Shown here one piece after another: positions 44,494 to 52,498 of a stretch of DNA of 64,000 nt. The stretch is from Pseudolysinimonas_A sp947085045 (lineage in GTDB: Bacteria > Actinomycetota > Actinomycetes > Actinomycetales > Microbacteriaceae), in the NCBI GenBank assembly GCA_947085045.1, contig CAMTUU010000013.1, forward strand, positions 1 to 64,000, in the 5' to 3' direction. Made by a program: the position numbers and the translations under genes. The notes below the pieces were generated by a model. The model searched no databases. It was not told the origin of the DNA and saw nothing but the letters and a program-made list of their open reading frames with translations. Positions within the stretch are counted from its first letter, which is position 1; every line of letters starts with the position of its first letter.

Positions 44494-44706
44494 GGTGTGT
44501 CTTCCTTAGGTTCGGCGGGAGCGAATGCTCCCCAAGCGGTGCGCCCATCGGCTGTCGTTCCCGCGCCGACCGGTGGAGCAAGGTCAGCGCCCTCACGGCA
44601 GGGCTAGTCGGTGTCCGACGAGTGCGACGCTACGCCCGGGGTCCGACATCGCCGGGACCGACGGGCGCGAAGCTCCACAATTCGTCTTCGAAAGACTCTG
44701 TGGAGG

Positions 44707-44735
44707 AGACTACCCGCATCCGAACAGATGTTCGA
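44707..44735 (-). promoter_or_regulatory. recA promoter with perfect LexA box
   Basis: LexA box CGAACAGATGTTCG at 44721-44734 matches the consensus exactly. On the minus strand it overlaps TCGAAC (44735-44730), followed by a 17-bp spacer and TAGTCT (44712-44707), a reasonable -35/-10 pair. The box blocks the -35 element. Confidence 0.85.
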
Positions 44736-44769
44736 GCGTTTCTGACAGACGGCGTGTCGCGGCGTCGGG

Positions 44770-44994
44770 CTACCCGCGAGGCGGTTTCGGCAGCCCCGCA
44801 CCGTGCCACCGATCGACCGGCACGTCTTGCACCCGACAGAGGGCGATCCAGACCTCGCGGGGCGGGATGCCGGCGGCGAGAGCCTGGTCGGCGGTGCGGT
44901 TGCCGAGGTCGACGATCACCGTATCGCGCATCAGCACCCGCCCGAAGAGCCCGAACTCGTCCTCGACGGCCCGGCCGAACTCGTTGAGCTTCAG
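44770..44994 (-). CDS. DUF3046 protein, CTG start
   Basis: A 74-residue protein: KLNEFGRAVEDEFG at the N-terminus, then GRVLMRDTVIVDLGNRTADQ, ALAAGIPPREVWIALCRVQ, and RWHGAGLPKPPRG to a TAG at 44770. This is the DUF3046 family that sits before recA in actinobacteria. In the frame there is no ATG, GTG or TTG before the conserved N-terminus; CTG at 44994, 10 nt after the clgR stop, is the only fitting start. The next in-frame canonical starts (GTG, codon 20; ATG, codon 22) would remove the conserved N-terminal helix. No Shine-Dalgarno is visible, so reinitiation after clgR is likely. Confidence 0.8.
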   Translation of the reverse strand: MKLNEFGRAVEDEFGLFGRVLMRDTVIVDLGNRTADQALAAGIPPREVWIALCRVQDVPVDRWHGAGLPKPPRG

Positions 44995-45004
44995 AGGAGG
45001 CCGC

Positions 45005-45355
45005 TCAGCGGACGGCGAGGCCGGCGTCGAACTCCGCGACCAGGTCGTCGGGCAGCGTGTCGGGCACGGTGTCGAACGACGACGCGGTCATGTACGCACC
45101 GTGGTCGCTGAACGAGACGCCCTCGACGACGGCGAGGCGGTCGCCCACCTCGCGCATGATGACCGAGATCGGGGTGTCCAGCGCATCGGCGACCGAGGCG
45201 AGGATCTCGCTCGAGGCCTCTTTCTGCCCTCGCTCCACCTCGGAGAGGTAGCCGAGCGCGACGGATGCGCGCGACGCGACCTGACGGAGGGTCATCGCCT
45301 TCTGCAGGCGGAAGTCACGGAGAACGTCACCGATTTCCTGACGGACCAGAACCAT
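45005..45355 (-). CDS. clgR: ClgR-type XRE-family regulator
   Basis: 116 residues. Helix-turn-helix MTLRQVASRASVALGYLSEVERGQKEASSE (residues ~20-50) with the ClgR-like context EIGDVLRDFRLQKA. ClgR activates clp protease genes and others under proteotoxic stress in actinobacteria, and clgR lies downstream of pgsA in mycobacteria as here. Start ATG 45355 with AAGGAGG; an ATG 15 nt upstream overlaps that site and is less likely. Two perfect hairpins lie in the upstream leader. Confidence 0.88.
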   Translation of the reverse strand: MVLVRQEIGDVLRDFRLQKAMTLRQVASRASVALGYLSEVERGQKEASSEILASVADALDTPISVIMREVGDRLAVVEGVSFSDHGAYMTASSFDTVPDTLPDDLVAEFDAGLAVR

Positions 45356-45381
45356 GGTGTCCTCCTTCACTACCAGTCATT

Positions 45382-45425
45382 CGGAGCAGTCCCTGCTCCG
45401 GGTGGGGTGGTAACGCTACCCCACC
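45382..45425 (-). other. two adjacent hairpins in the clgR upstream region
   Basis: CGGAGCAG/CTGCTCCG (45382-45400, 3-nt loop) and GGTGGGGT/ACCCCACC (45401-45425, 9-nt loop) abut with no gap. They lie 27-70 bp before the clgR start. They may be a cinA-clgR attenuator, a protein site or a terminator. Confidence 0.5.
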
Positions 45426-45501
45426 GTGTAGGTGAACTCTAATTCGCGTCACCTCGGGAAAGCCTGTGACGACACGATCTGTAACGAGATCGAAACGGCC
45501 G

Positions 45502-45975
45502 CTATTCCCGGGAGGACTCGAGCGCGAGTCCGAGCACCGCGACCACCGTCCCACGGCGCACGGCATCGCGATCACCTCCCAGTTCGAGGCGCAGCGAGCG
45601 CACCCCGGCGGCGGTGGCGACGGCGATCCAGACCTCCCCCGGCGGATTCCCGTCCTGCGGGTCCGGACCGGCGACGCCGGTCGTCGCGAGCCCGAGGTCG
45701 GCCCCCAGCCGCACGCGCACGCCGGCCGCCATCTGCTCCACGACGGCTCGCTGGATCGGTCCTCCCGCGGCGAGGAGCGCGGCATCCACGCCCAGCAGCC
45801 CGTGCTTCAGCTCGGTGGCGTAGGCGACCACTCCCCCGCGGACCACGGCCGAGGCACCGGGAACCGACACGAGTTCGGCGACCACGAGCCCCCCGGTGAG
45901 CGACTCCGCGACGGCGACGGTCAGACCGCGCGCCGTCAACGCGTGGATGACCTCCGCTGTTGTCGGGCCCGACAC
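45502..45975 (-). CDS. cinA: CinA-type nicotinamide-nucleotide amidase (PncC domain)
   Basis: 157 residues, equivalent to the C-terminal amidase domain of CinA. AVAESLTGGLVVAELVSVPGAS, GGVVAYATELKHGLLGV and TTGVAGPDPQDGNPPGEVWIAV are the family signature. It deamidates NMN released by NAD-dependent ligase. GTG start 45975, 12 bp after the pgsA stop. Confidence 0.93.
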   Translation of the reverse strand: MSGPTTAEVIHALTARGLTVAVAESLTGGLVVAELVSVPGASAVVRGGVVAYATELKHGLLGVDAALLAAGGPIQRAVVEQMAAGVRVRLGADLGLATTGVAGPDPQDGNPPGEVWIAVATAAGVRSLRLELGGDRDAVRRGTVVAVLGLALESSRE

Positions 45976-45986
45976 GGCGCTGCGCG

Positions 45987-46664
45987 CTACTCGACCACCG
46001 ACGTCGCCGCGGTCTTCGCGGGACGGGCGCGCCAGGCCGACCACAGGTACTCGACGCCGCTCACCACGGTGATGATCACGGCGAGCACCATCAGCACGGT
46101 GTTCACGACGTGCATCCCGGGGCCGAAGAAGCTCCACAGCGGAACGATCGCGAACGAGATCGCGATGATCTGCACCCAGGTCTTGATCTTGCCGAGCATC
46201 GAGGCGGCGATCACCCGGTCGCGCAGCGCGACGAGGCGCAGCACCGTGATGCCGACCTCGCGCACCAGGATGACGACGGTCACCCACACCGGCAGCTCGC
46301 CGAGGATGCTGAGCGCGACCAGCGCTCCCCCGGTGAGCACCTTGTCGGCGATCGGGTCGAGCAGCTTGCCGGCGTCGGTGACGAGATTGCGGCGGCGGGC
46401 GAGGAACCCGTCGACGCCGTCGGTCGCCGAGGCGAGGACGAACAGCCCCGCGGCGACGTAACGCAGCACGCCGTCGGTGCCGTTGTCGACGAGCAGCAGG
46501 GCGACGAACACCGGCGCCATCAGGATGCGGGCGATCGTGATGAGGTTGGCGGCGTTGCCGACGCTCACCGTGCCCTCGCCGCCGCGCACGACACGGCCGC
46601 GCATCGGGTTGACCTTGGGAACCGGGGCGGTCGGCGGCGACGAGCTGTCGAGCGACATCCGCAT
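45987..46664 (-). CDS. pgsA: CDP-diacylglycerol-glycerol-3-phosphate 3-phosphatidyltransferase
   Basis: 225 residues, integral membrane enzyme for phosphatidylglycerol phosphate. The CDP-alcohol motif D-X2-DG-X2-AR-X8-G-X3-D-X3-D is complete (SATDGVDGFLARRR, then GKLLDPIADK). Five or six membrane helices. Start taken at ATG 46664 in a TGATG overlap with the ftsK stop; a GTG 3 nt earlier is possible. Confidence 0.92.
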   Translation of the reverse strand: MRMSLDSSSPPTAPVPKVNPMRGRVVRGGEGTVSVGNAANLITIARILMAPVFVALLLVDNGTDGVLRYVAAGLFVLASATDGVDGFLARRRNLVTDAGKLLDPIADKVLTGGALVALSILGELPVWVTVVILVREVGITVLRLVALRDRVIAASMLGKIKTWVQIIAISFAIVPLWSFFGPGMHVVNTVLMVLAVIITVVSGVEYLWSAWRARPAKTAATSVVE

Positions 46665-49294
46665 CACTCCCGCCCGGTCAGACTCCAGGCGTCCTCGTCC
46701 GAGCCGCCGTCGATCTCAGGATACTCCGGCGCCGCCGAAGGGGCGCTCGACGCCGGGGCACCGCGCAGGCGGGCGAGCACGTCGCCGAGCTGCTCGGCGG
46801 TGACGAGCACGTCACGCGCCTTCGAGCCCTCGCTCGGGCCGACGATCTCGCGGGACTCGAGCAGGTCCATCAACCGGCCCGCCTTCGCGAACCCGACGCG
46901 CAACTTGCGCTGCAGCATGGATGTGGAGCCGAACTGCGTGTTGACGACCAGCTCGGCGGCCTGCAGCAGCAGCTCGAGGTCGTCGCCGATGTCGCCGTCC
47001 ACCTCGCGCTTCTCGGCGACGGCTTCGACGTCCTGGCGGTACTCGGGACGCGCCTGCGCGGTGACGTGCGCCACCACGGTCGCGATCTCCTCCTCGGTGA
47101 CCCACGAGCTCTGCACGCGGATCGCCTTCGAGGCGCCCATCGGCAGGAACAGCCCGTCGCCCTGGCCGATGAGCTTGTCGGCGCCCGGCTGGTCGAGGAT
47201 GACGCGGCTGTCGGTCATCGACGACACCGCGAACGCCAGCCGCGACGGCACGTTCGCCTTGATCAGACCGGTGACGACGTCCACCGACGGTCGTTGCGTC
47301 GCGAGCACGAGGTGGATGCCGGATGCCCGCGCCAGCTGGGTGATGCGCACGATCGAGTCCTCGACGTCGCGCGGTGCCACCATCATGAGGTCGGCGAGCT
47401 CGTCGACGACGACGAGCAGGTACGGGTAGGGCTGCAGAACGCGGTTGAGCCCCGGGGGCAGCGTGATCTCGTTGGCGAGCACGGCGCGGTTGAAGTCGTC
47501 GATGTGGCGGAAGCCGAACGACGCGAGGTCGTCGTACCGCATGTCCATCTCCTTCACGACCCAGGCGAGCGCTTCGGCCGCCTTCTTCGGGTTCGTGATG
47601 ATCGGCGTGATCAGGTGCGGCACGCCCTGGTAGGCGGCGAGCTCGACGCGCTTCGGGTCGATGAGCACCATGCGCACCTCGGCCGGCTTCGCCCGCATCA
47701 GCACTGAGGTGATCATCGAGTTGATGAACGACGACTTGCCCGATCCGGTCGAGCCGGCGACGAGCAGGTGGGGCATCTTGGCGAGGTTCGCGACGACGAA
47801 GCCGCCCTCCACGTCCTTGCCGAGCCCGATCGTCATCGGATGCTGCGAGCGCGCGGCGGCGCTGCTGCGGAGCACGTCGCCCAGGGTCACGATCTCGCGG
47901 TCCTTGTTCGGGATCTCGACGCCGATCGCGCTCTTCCCGGGGATCGGCGACAGGATCTGCACCTCGTTGGACGCCACCGCGTAGGAGAGGTTCTTGGCGA
48001 GCGCCGTCACCCGTTCCACCTTGACGCCCTGGCCGAGCTCGATCTCGTACCGGGTGACCGACGGGCCGCGCGAGAAGCCGGTGACCTTGGCATCCACCTG
48101 GAACTGGTTCAGCACCGAGGTGATCGCGGCGATCGTCTCGTCGTTCGCCGCAGTGCGCGTCTTCGGCGGGGTGCCGGCCTGGAGGCTCGAGGCGGCGGGC
48201 AGGCGGTACGGGCGCCGGTTCGGCGGCGCGACCGCGACCGCGGGCGCGAGGTCGGGGTCGGGCAGTTCCGCGGGCACCGAGGCGAAGTCGTCCTGCAGGC
48301 CGCGCGCCCTCTGCGGCACCTCGCCGGTGAATCGGCGCACGGCATCCTCGGCCTTGTCGAGCTCGGCGAGCAGGTCGAACGGGTTCTGCTCGGCCGGGGG
48401 GATGACGTCGGTGAGCAGCTCCTTCGCGGCCGCCTCCTTCGACACCGGGGTGTCGAAGGCCGGGTCGGCGTCCTTCTTGCGGCGCCACCACGGCATCGAC
48501 GACGGGTCCTCGGGCTCGAAGCCGAGGTCGGTCATCGACCCGAGCTCGGGCTGCTCGGGCGCCACCCGGGGAGCGCGCGGGGTCAGCTCGGCGCCGAACA
48601 GGTAGGAGTACGCCTCTGCCAGCCGGGAGCCGATGCGGTTCGGCGGCGTCTTGGTGAGGATGAACAGCGACAGCAGCATGAGGCCGCCGGCAATCGGCAC
48701 GGCCAGCCAGGCGGCGCCGATCGAGACGAACGGCTGCGCGACGATCCAGCCCAGGATGCCGCCGCCGTGCGCCATCGCGATCGCGCCGTCGGCGGGCTGC
48801 GGCTGACCGCCGAAGACGTGGCAGAGGCCGCTCACGCTGGTCAGCAGGAGCACGAGCCCGATGCCGAGTCGCCCATTGTCGTGCACGCTCGACGGATGCC
48901 GGAACAGCCAGACGGCGAACACCAGCATGATCACGGGCAGCGCGAACGCGACGCGGCCGAACAGGCCGCCGAAGGTGTACGCGTCGAGGGCGATCGCGAC
49001 CTCGTGCGTCGGGTTGAACCACTCCACGACCGCGCCGACGATCGCCAGGACGATCAGCAGGAATGGAACACCGTCCCGGCGCTGGTCGGCGGCGAGCGTC
49101 TCCTTGCCGAACAGTCGTGCCGCGCCGCCGACGGCGTGGGCGAGCAGCATCCAGACACTGGTCAGGATGCCCGGCTCCTCCGTCTTCGCCGGGGACTTGC
49201 CCCGCGGGTACCGCTTCGTCGCAGTGGACGTGGCCGAGCGCGCGCGGGACGCGGTGCGCGCACGCGCGTTCGGACGCCCCGTGGTCGTGGCCAT
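46664..49294 (-). CDS. ftsK: DNA translocase FtsK
   Basis: 876 residues. N-terminal four-helix membrane domain (about 45-240), a variable Pro/Asp linker (240-360), alpha and beta motor domains with Walker A GSTGSGKSSF and Walker B VVDELADLM, and a C-terminal gamma winged helix (about 805-865, EIVGPSEGSKARDVL) that reads orienting DNA sequences. It segregates chromosome termini at the septum. Start ATG 49294. Confidence 0.95.
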   Translation of the reverse strand: MATTTGRPNARARTASRARSATSTATKRYPRGKSPAKTEEPGILTSVWMLLAHAVGGAARLFGKETLAADQRRDGVPFLLIVLAIVGAVVEWFNPTHEVAIALDAYTFGGLFGRVAFALPVIMLVFAVWLFRHPSSVHDNGRLGIGLVLLLTSVSGLCHVFGGQPQPADGAIAMAHGGGILGWIVAQPFVSIGAAWLAVPIAGGLMLLSLFILTKTPPNRIGSRLAEAYSYLFGAELTPRAPRVAPEQPELGSMTDLGFEPEDPSSMPWWRRKKDADPAFDTPVSKEAAAKELLTDVIPPAEQNPFDLLAELDKAEDAVRRFTGEVPQRARGLQDDFASVPAELPDPDLAPAVAVAPPNRRPYRLPAASSLQAGTPPKTRTAANDETIAAITSVLNQFQVDAKVTGFSRGPSVTRYEIELGQGVKVERVTALAKNLSYAVASNEVQILSPIPGKSAIGVEIPNKDREIVTLGDVLRSSAAARSQHPMTIGLGKDVEGGFVVANLAKMPHLLVAGSTGSGKSSFINSMITSVLMRAKPAEVRMVLIDPKRVELAAYQGVPHLITPIITNPKKAAEALAWVVKEMDMRYDDLASFGFRHIDDFNRAVLANEITLPPGLNRVLQPYPYLLVVVDELADLMMVAPRDVEDSIVRITQLARASGIHLVLATQRPSVDVVTGLIKANVPSRLAFAVSSMTDSRVILDQPGADKLIGQGDGLFLPMGASKAIRVQSSWVTEEEIATVVAHVTAQARPEYRQDVEAVAEKREVDGDIGDDLELLLQAAELVVNTQFGSTSMLQRKLRVGFAKAGRLMDLLESREIVGPSEGSKARDVLVTAEQLGDVLARLRGAPASSAPSAAPEYPEIDGGSDEDAWSLTGRE

Positions 49295-49358
49295 GCGGTC
49301 ACGGTACCCGCGGCCCGGCACCGCTCCCGGGAGCGACACCCGGACACGGGCTCCGCCG

Positions 49359-50657
49359 CTAATACCGGATGGCGTCGATCACCTTGACCCGCACCGCGAC
49401 CACGGCGGGCAGCAGCCCGGCCAGGGCACCGACGAGGGTGGCCGCGCCGAGTCCGATCAACGCCGCCTCGATCGGGAAGCCCGGGATGTCCTGGATCACG
49501 AGGGAGAGGTAGGACTCGGTGATCGGGTTGCGGATCAGGACGATCGCCAGCAGCACCCCGGCAAGCCCGGCGACGAACGTCGCCACGACGCTCTCCATCA
49601 TCACCGAGAAGAACACCCGTCCGGCGGTCGCACCGAACGCCCGGCGGATGCCGATCTCGCGGATGCGGTGCTTCACCGACACCAGGGCGATGTTGAGCAG
49701 TCCGAGGGCGCCCAGCAGCATCACGAGCACCGCGATCCCGATGACGACGAGCTTCGGGACGAGCAGCGGATCCTCCACCTGCCAGGCGAGGTAATCGTTG
49801 CGCTGCACGTCGACCTGCCATCCGTCCCCCATCGCGGCCGCGATGTCGCGTTGCAGCAACGGGATCAGCGTGTCGGCGCTCTCCGGCGGAATCCACGCCT
49901 CGTACTGCGGGAGCTGCGGGTAGAGCGGGTCCTGCGGCACGAATCGGTCGTAGTCGTCGCTGAGCAGGTAGGCCTGCAGGAAGGAGCCGTCGAGCGACTG
50001 CTTCGGGGTGATGCCGACGATGATCGCCGAGACCGTCCCGGTCGGCGTGACGATGCCGATGCGCGGGTCGAGGCGGAGGTCGGGCGACCCGAGTCGCTCC
50101 CAGACCTCTTCGCTCACCACGACCGGCGGGGCGAGTCGGAGGGCGTCGCGGTCGGTGAACCAGGCGCCCTGCGCCATCGAGATCCGCCGCATCGCCGCGA
50201 ACGGCTGGTCGACGCCGAGCGCCTGCACGCCCAGCACTCCGTCGGGGAACTGCACCGACACCCCGCCGTAGTTCGTGCGGTTCGTGTAGGTCACCCCGTA
50301 GCGTTCCATCGCCGTGGCGAACGCGGCATCGACGTCGCTCTTGCGCGGCTGCTCACCGGTGGCCGGGTTGTAGACGCCGACGTAGAGCGACGCGGGACGC
50401 CCGCTGCTGCGCTCGAAGCCCTCGACGGTGGCCTGGGTGGCGATCGAGCCTGCCGCGACGACCCCGGTGAGCGCCGTGACCGCCACGCCGACGCCGATCA
50501 GGCTCAACAACACCTGGGTCTTGTGGATGCGGAGTTCCGACCAGGCTTCGACGACCGCTCCGACGAAACCGGTCCAGAGACGGGACGCCCCGCCCGACTT
50601 CGTCCTCCGCCGAGGTTCCTCGGGCATCCCCGGCGGTGCCACCAGCTCCGCGCTCAC
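49359..50657 (-). CDS. MacB-type ABC exporter permease
   Basis: 432 residues. One membrane helix at about 50-75, a large outer domain (80-300) and three helices near the C-terminus (305-330, 355-385, 405-430), with the FtsX signature IREIGIRRAFGA. This is the MacB core without the fused ATPase, which is encoded next. GTGA overlap at its start (50657). Mechanotransmission exporters of this type move peptides, lipids or antibiotics; no substrate can be inferred. Confidence 0.88.
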   Translation of the reverse strand: MSAELVAPPGMPEEPRRRTKSGGASRLWTGFVGAVVEAWSELRIHKTQVLLSLIGVGVAVTALTGVVAAGSIATQATVEGFERSSGRPASLYVGVYNPATGEQPRKSDVDAAFATAMERYGVTYTNRTNYGGVSVQFPDGVLGVQALGVDQPFAAMRRISMAQGAWFTDRDALRLAPPVVVSEEVWERLGSPDLRLDPRIGIVTPTGTVSAIIVGITPKQSLDGSFLQAYLLSDDYDRFVPQDPLYPQLPQYEAWIPPESADTLIPLLQRDIAAAMGDGWQVDVQRNDYLAWQVEDPLLVPKLVVIGIAVLVMLLGALGLLNIALVSVKHRIREIGIRRAFGATAGRVFFSVMMESVVATFVAGLAGVLLAIVLIRNPITESYLSLVIQDIPGFPIEAALIGLGAATLVGALAGLLPAVVAVRVKVIDAIRY

Positions 50658-51379
50658 AGGGTCGCCCCGGTGGCGGCGAGGGTCTGCATCTGTGCCGGGT
50701 CGATCTCGTGCAGGACGCCGGCATCCAGACGGAAGTGGCGCCGGGCGAGGGCGGCCACGTTCGGGTCGTGCGTGATCGTGATGAGCGCCGCGCCGGACTG
50801 CTCGGCCGCCGTGTCGAGCAGCTCCATGACGGTCGCACCGGTCTCGACGTCGAGCGCGCCGGTCGGCTCGTCGGCGAGGATCAGCCGCGGGCCGCGCACG
50901 AGGGCACGGGCGATCGCGACGCGCTGCTGCTCGCCGCCGGACAGCTGGTCGGGGGTCGACTTCAGGCGTCGCCCGAGGCCGACCTTGTCGAGCAGCTCGC
51001 TCGCCAGCTGCCTGCGGTTCCAGAACTGCGCGCCCGTCGCGTAGAGCAGCGGGGTCATGACGTTCTCGAGCGCCGTGCGGCCGGGCAGTAGGTTGAACTG
51101 CTGGAAGATGAACCCCACATCGCGTCCGCGCCGACGGTCGCGCTCGCCGGCATCCAGCTTGTCCAGCGGGGTGCCGTCGAACTCGAGGCGCCCGCTCGTG
51201 GGGGTGTCGATGAGGCCGAGCAGGTTGAGCAGCGTCGACTTGCCGCTGCCAGACCGCCCGACGATGCTCACGTGGTGGCCGATCTCGACGCTCAGGTCGA
51301 CGCCTTTGAGGATGTCGAGGCGTCCGCCATCGGGCAACTCGACGGAGCGCGTGACGCCCGCCAGTTCGACGAAGGCCAT
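50654..51379 (-). CDS. MacB-type ABC exporter ATPase
   Basis: 241 residues of the LolD/MacB ATPase family. Walker A GRSGSGKST, Q-loop FIFQQFNLLPG, signature LSGGEQQR, Walker B LILADEPTGALD and the ITITHD switch are intact. Start ATG 51379, 1 bp after the adaptor stop. Confidence 0.92.
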   Translation of the reverse strand: MAFVELAGVTRSVELPDGGRLDILKGVDLSVEIGHHVSIVGRSGSGKSTLLNLLGLIDTPTSGRLEFDGTPLDKLDAGERDRRRGRDVGFIFQQFNLLPGRTALENVMTPLLYATGAQFWNRRQLASELLDKVGLGRRLKSTPDQLSGGEQQRVAIARALVRGPRLILADEPTGALDVETGATVMELLDTAAEQSGAALITITHDPNVAALARRHFRLDAGVLHEIDPAQMQTLAATGATL

Positions 51380-51380
51380 C

Positions 51381-52367
51381 TCAGCCGCCGTAGCCCATGA
51401 TGACCGGACCGCCGCCCATGCCCGGGTCGCCCGCCGGGGCACCGGGGACGAACTGCATGACGAGTTCGCCCTCCTCCAGACCCTCGACGACCTCGACGTT
51501 GATGCCGTCGGAGAGTCCGAGGGTGACGGTGCGCTCCGCGGACTCGCCCGTCTCGGGATCGATCACGTAGACGACGCCCGACTCGGCCGCACCGAGCACC
51601 GCGGTCACCGGCACCACGAGCACGTTCTCGGCGACGCCCGCCGAGATCGTCAGCTGCGCGACGAGGTCGGGGAACACGGTGACGTCAGCGGGGACGACGC
51701 ACCGCGCCGTGGTGCCCGATCCGGCGTTCGGGTCGCCGCTGCCGGGGTCGCCGGCGCCGTCACCCGTGCCGGTGCCCGCCCCGGCGAGAGGCGTCGTCAC
51801 GGTGAGGCTGGTGCAGGTGAAGGGCGCCGGGCCGCCGGTGACGGTGACCTGCGCCTCGGTCGGGGCGCTCACCAGCCGGTAGCGATCGACCGGCTGCACC
51901 GACGCGGTGACGTAGAACCCGGGCGGCGCGATCTGCGCGACGACGGCCCCCGCCGTGGTGGTCTGGTTGGTGACGATCGAGAGGGCCGAGATCGTGCCGG
52001 CGACCGGAGCGCTGATCGCGACGGTGATCGCGCGTCCTGCGGAGTTGAGACCCTTGACGACGCCGATCTGCTGACCCGCGCCGACGACGGAGCCGACCCC
52101 GACGTCCACGCTGGCGAGCGTGCCGTCCAGCGGCGCCTTCACCGGCACCGCGTCGTCGGCCTTGACCGTGCCGCTCAGCACGACGTCGTTGCTGACCGTC
52201 GAGATCATCACCGGGACCTGCGGGTCGACGAAGCCGCCGGTCGGCTCCTCTGCCCCGGCGCCGGCCGTCGAGCTTCCGAAGAACGCGAGCTTGACGAGGG
52301 CGACGGCGATGGCTGCCGCCACCACGAGGCCGAGGATGGGGAAGACCCACTTGCGGGCGACGGACAT
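51381..52367 (-). CDS. HlyD/MacA-like exporter adaptor
   Basis: 328 residues. N-terminal membrane anchor (residues 8-30), a lipoyl-like hairpin-less barrel (VLSGTVKADDAVPVKAPLDGTLASV; SAPVAGTISAL), and a C-terminal beta domain ending in a Gly/Met-rich tail. An insert of Gly/Thr/Asp (GTGTGDGAGDPGSGDPN region) is flanked by two Cys (PFTCTSL, ARCVVP). First gene of the exporter operon (adaptor-ATPase-permease). The lack of a coiled-coil hairpin fits Gram-positive MacA relatives with no TolC. Confidence 0.82.
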   Translation of the reverse strand: MSVARKWVFPILGLVVAAAIAVALVKLAFFGSSTAGAGAEEPTGGFVDPQVPVMISTVSNDVVLSGTVKADDAVPVKAPLDGTLASVDVGVGSVVGAGQQIGVVKGLNSAGRAITVAISAPVAGTISALSIVTNQTTTAGAVVAQIAPPGFYVTASVQPVDRYRLVSAPTEAQVTVTGGPAPFTCTSLTVTTPLAGAGTGTGDGAGDPGSGDPNAGSGTTARCVVPADVTVFPDLVAQLTISAGVAENVLVVPVTAVLGAAESGVVYVIDPETGESAERTVTLGLSDGINVEVVEGLEEGELVMQFVPGAPAGDPGMGGGPVIMGYGG

Positions 52368-52498
52368 GGGGGCTCCATTTCAGGCGGGATCGCGGCATGC
52401 CCTGACACATGACGTGATCTCATCGAACCAGGCCGGAGCCTCGATCGCATCCCAACGTTGGCGGAGTGTCGATCGTCTTGGAGGATGATCTTCGGCGA

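Noticed and set aside
44604..44801. 65-codon minus-strand frame beside the recA promoter
   Set aside because: Overlaps the LexA box, the recA promoter and the end of the DUF3046 gene; no conserved features.
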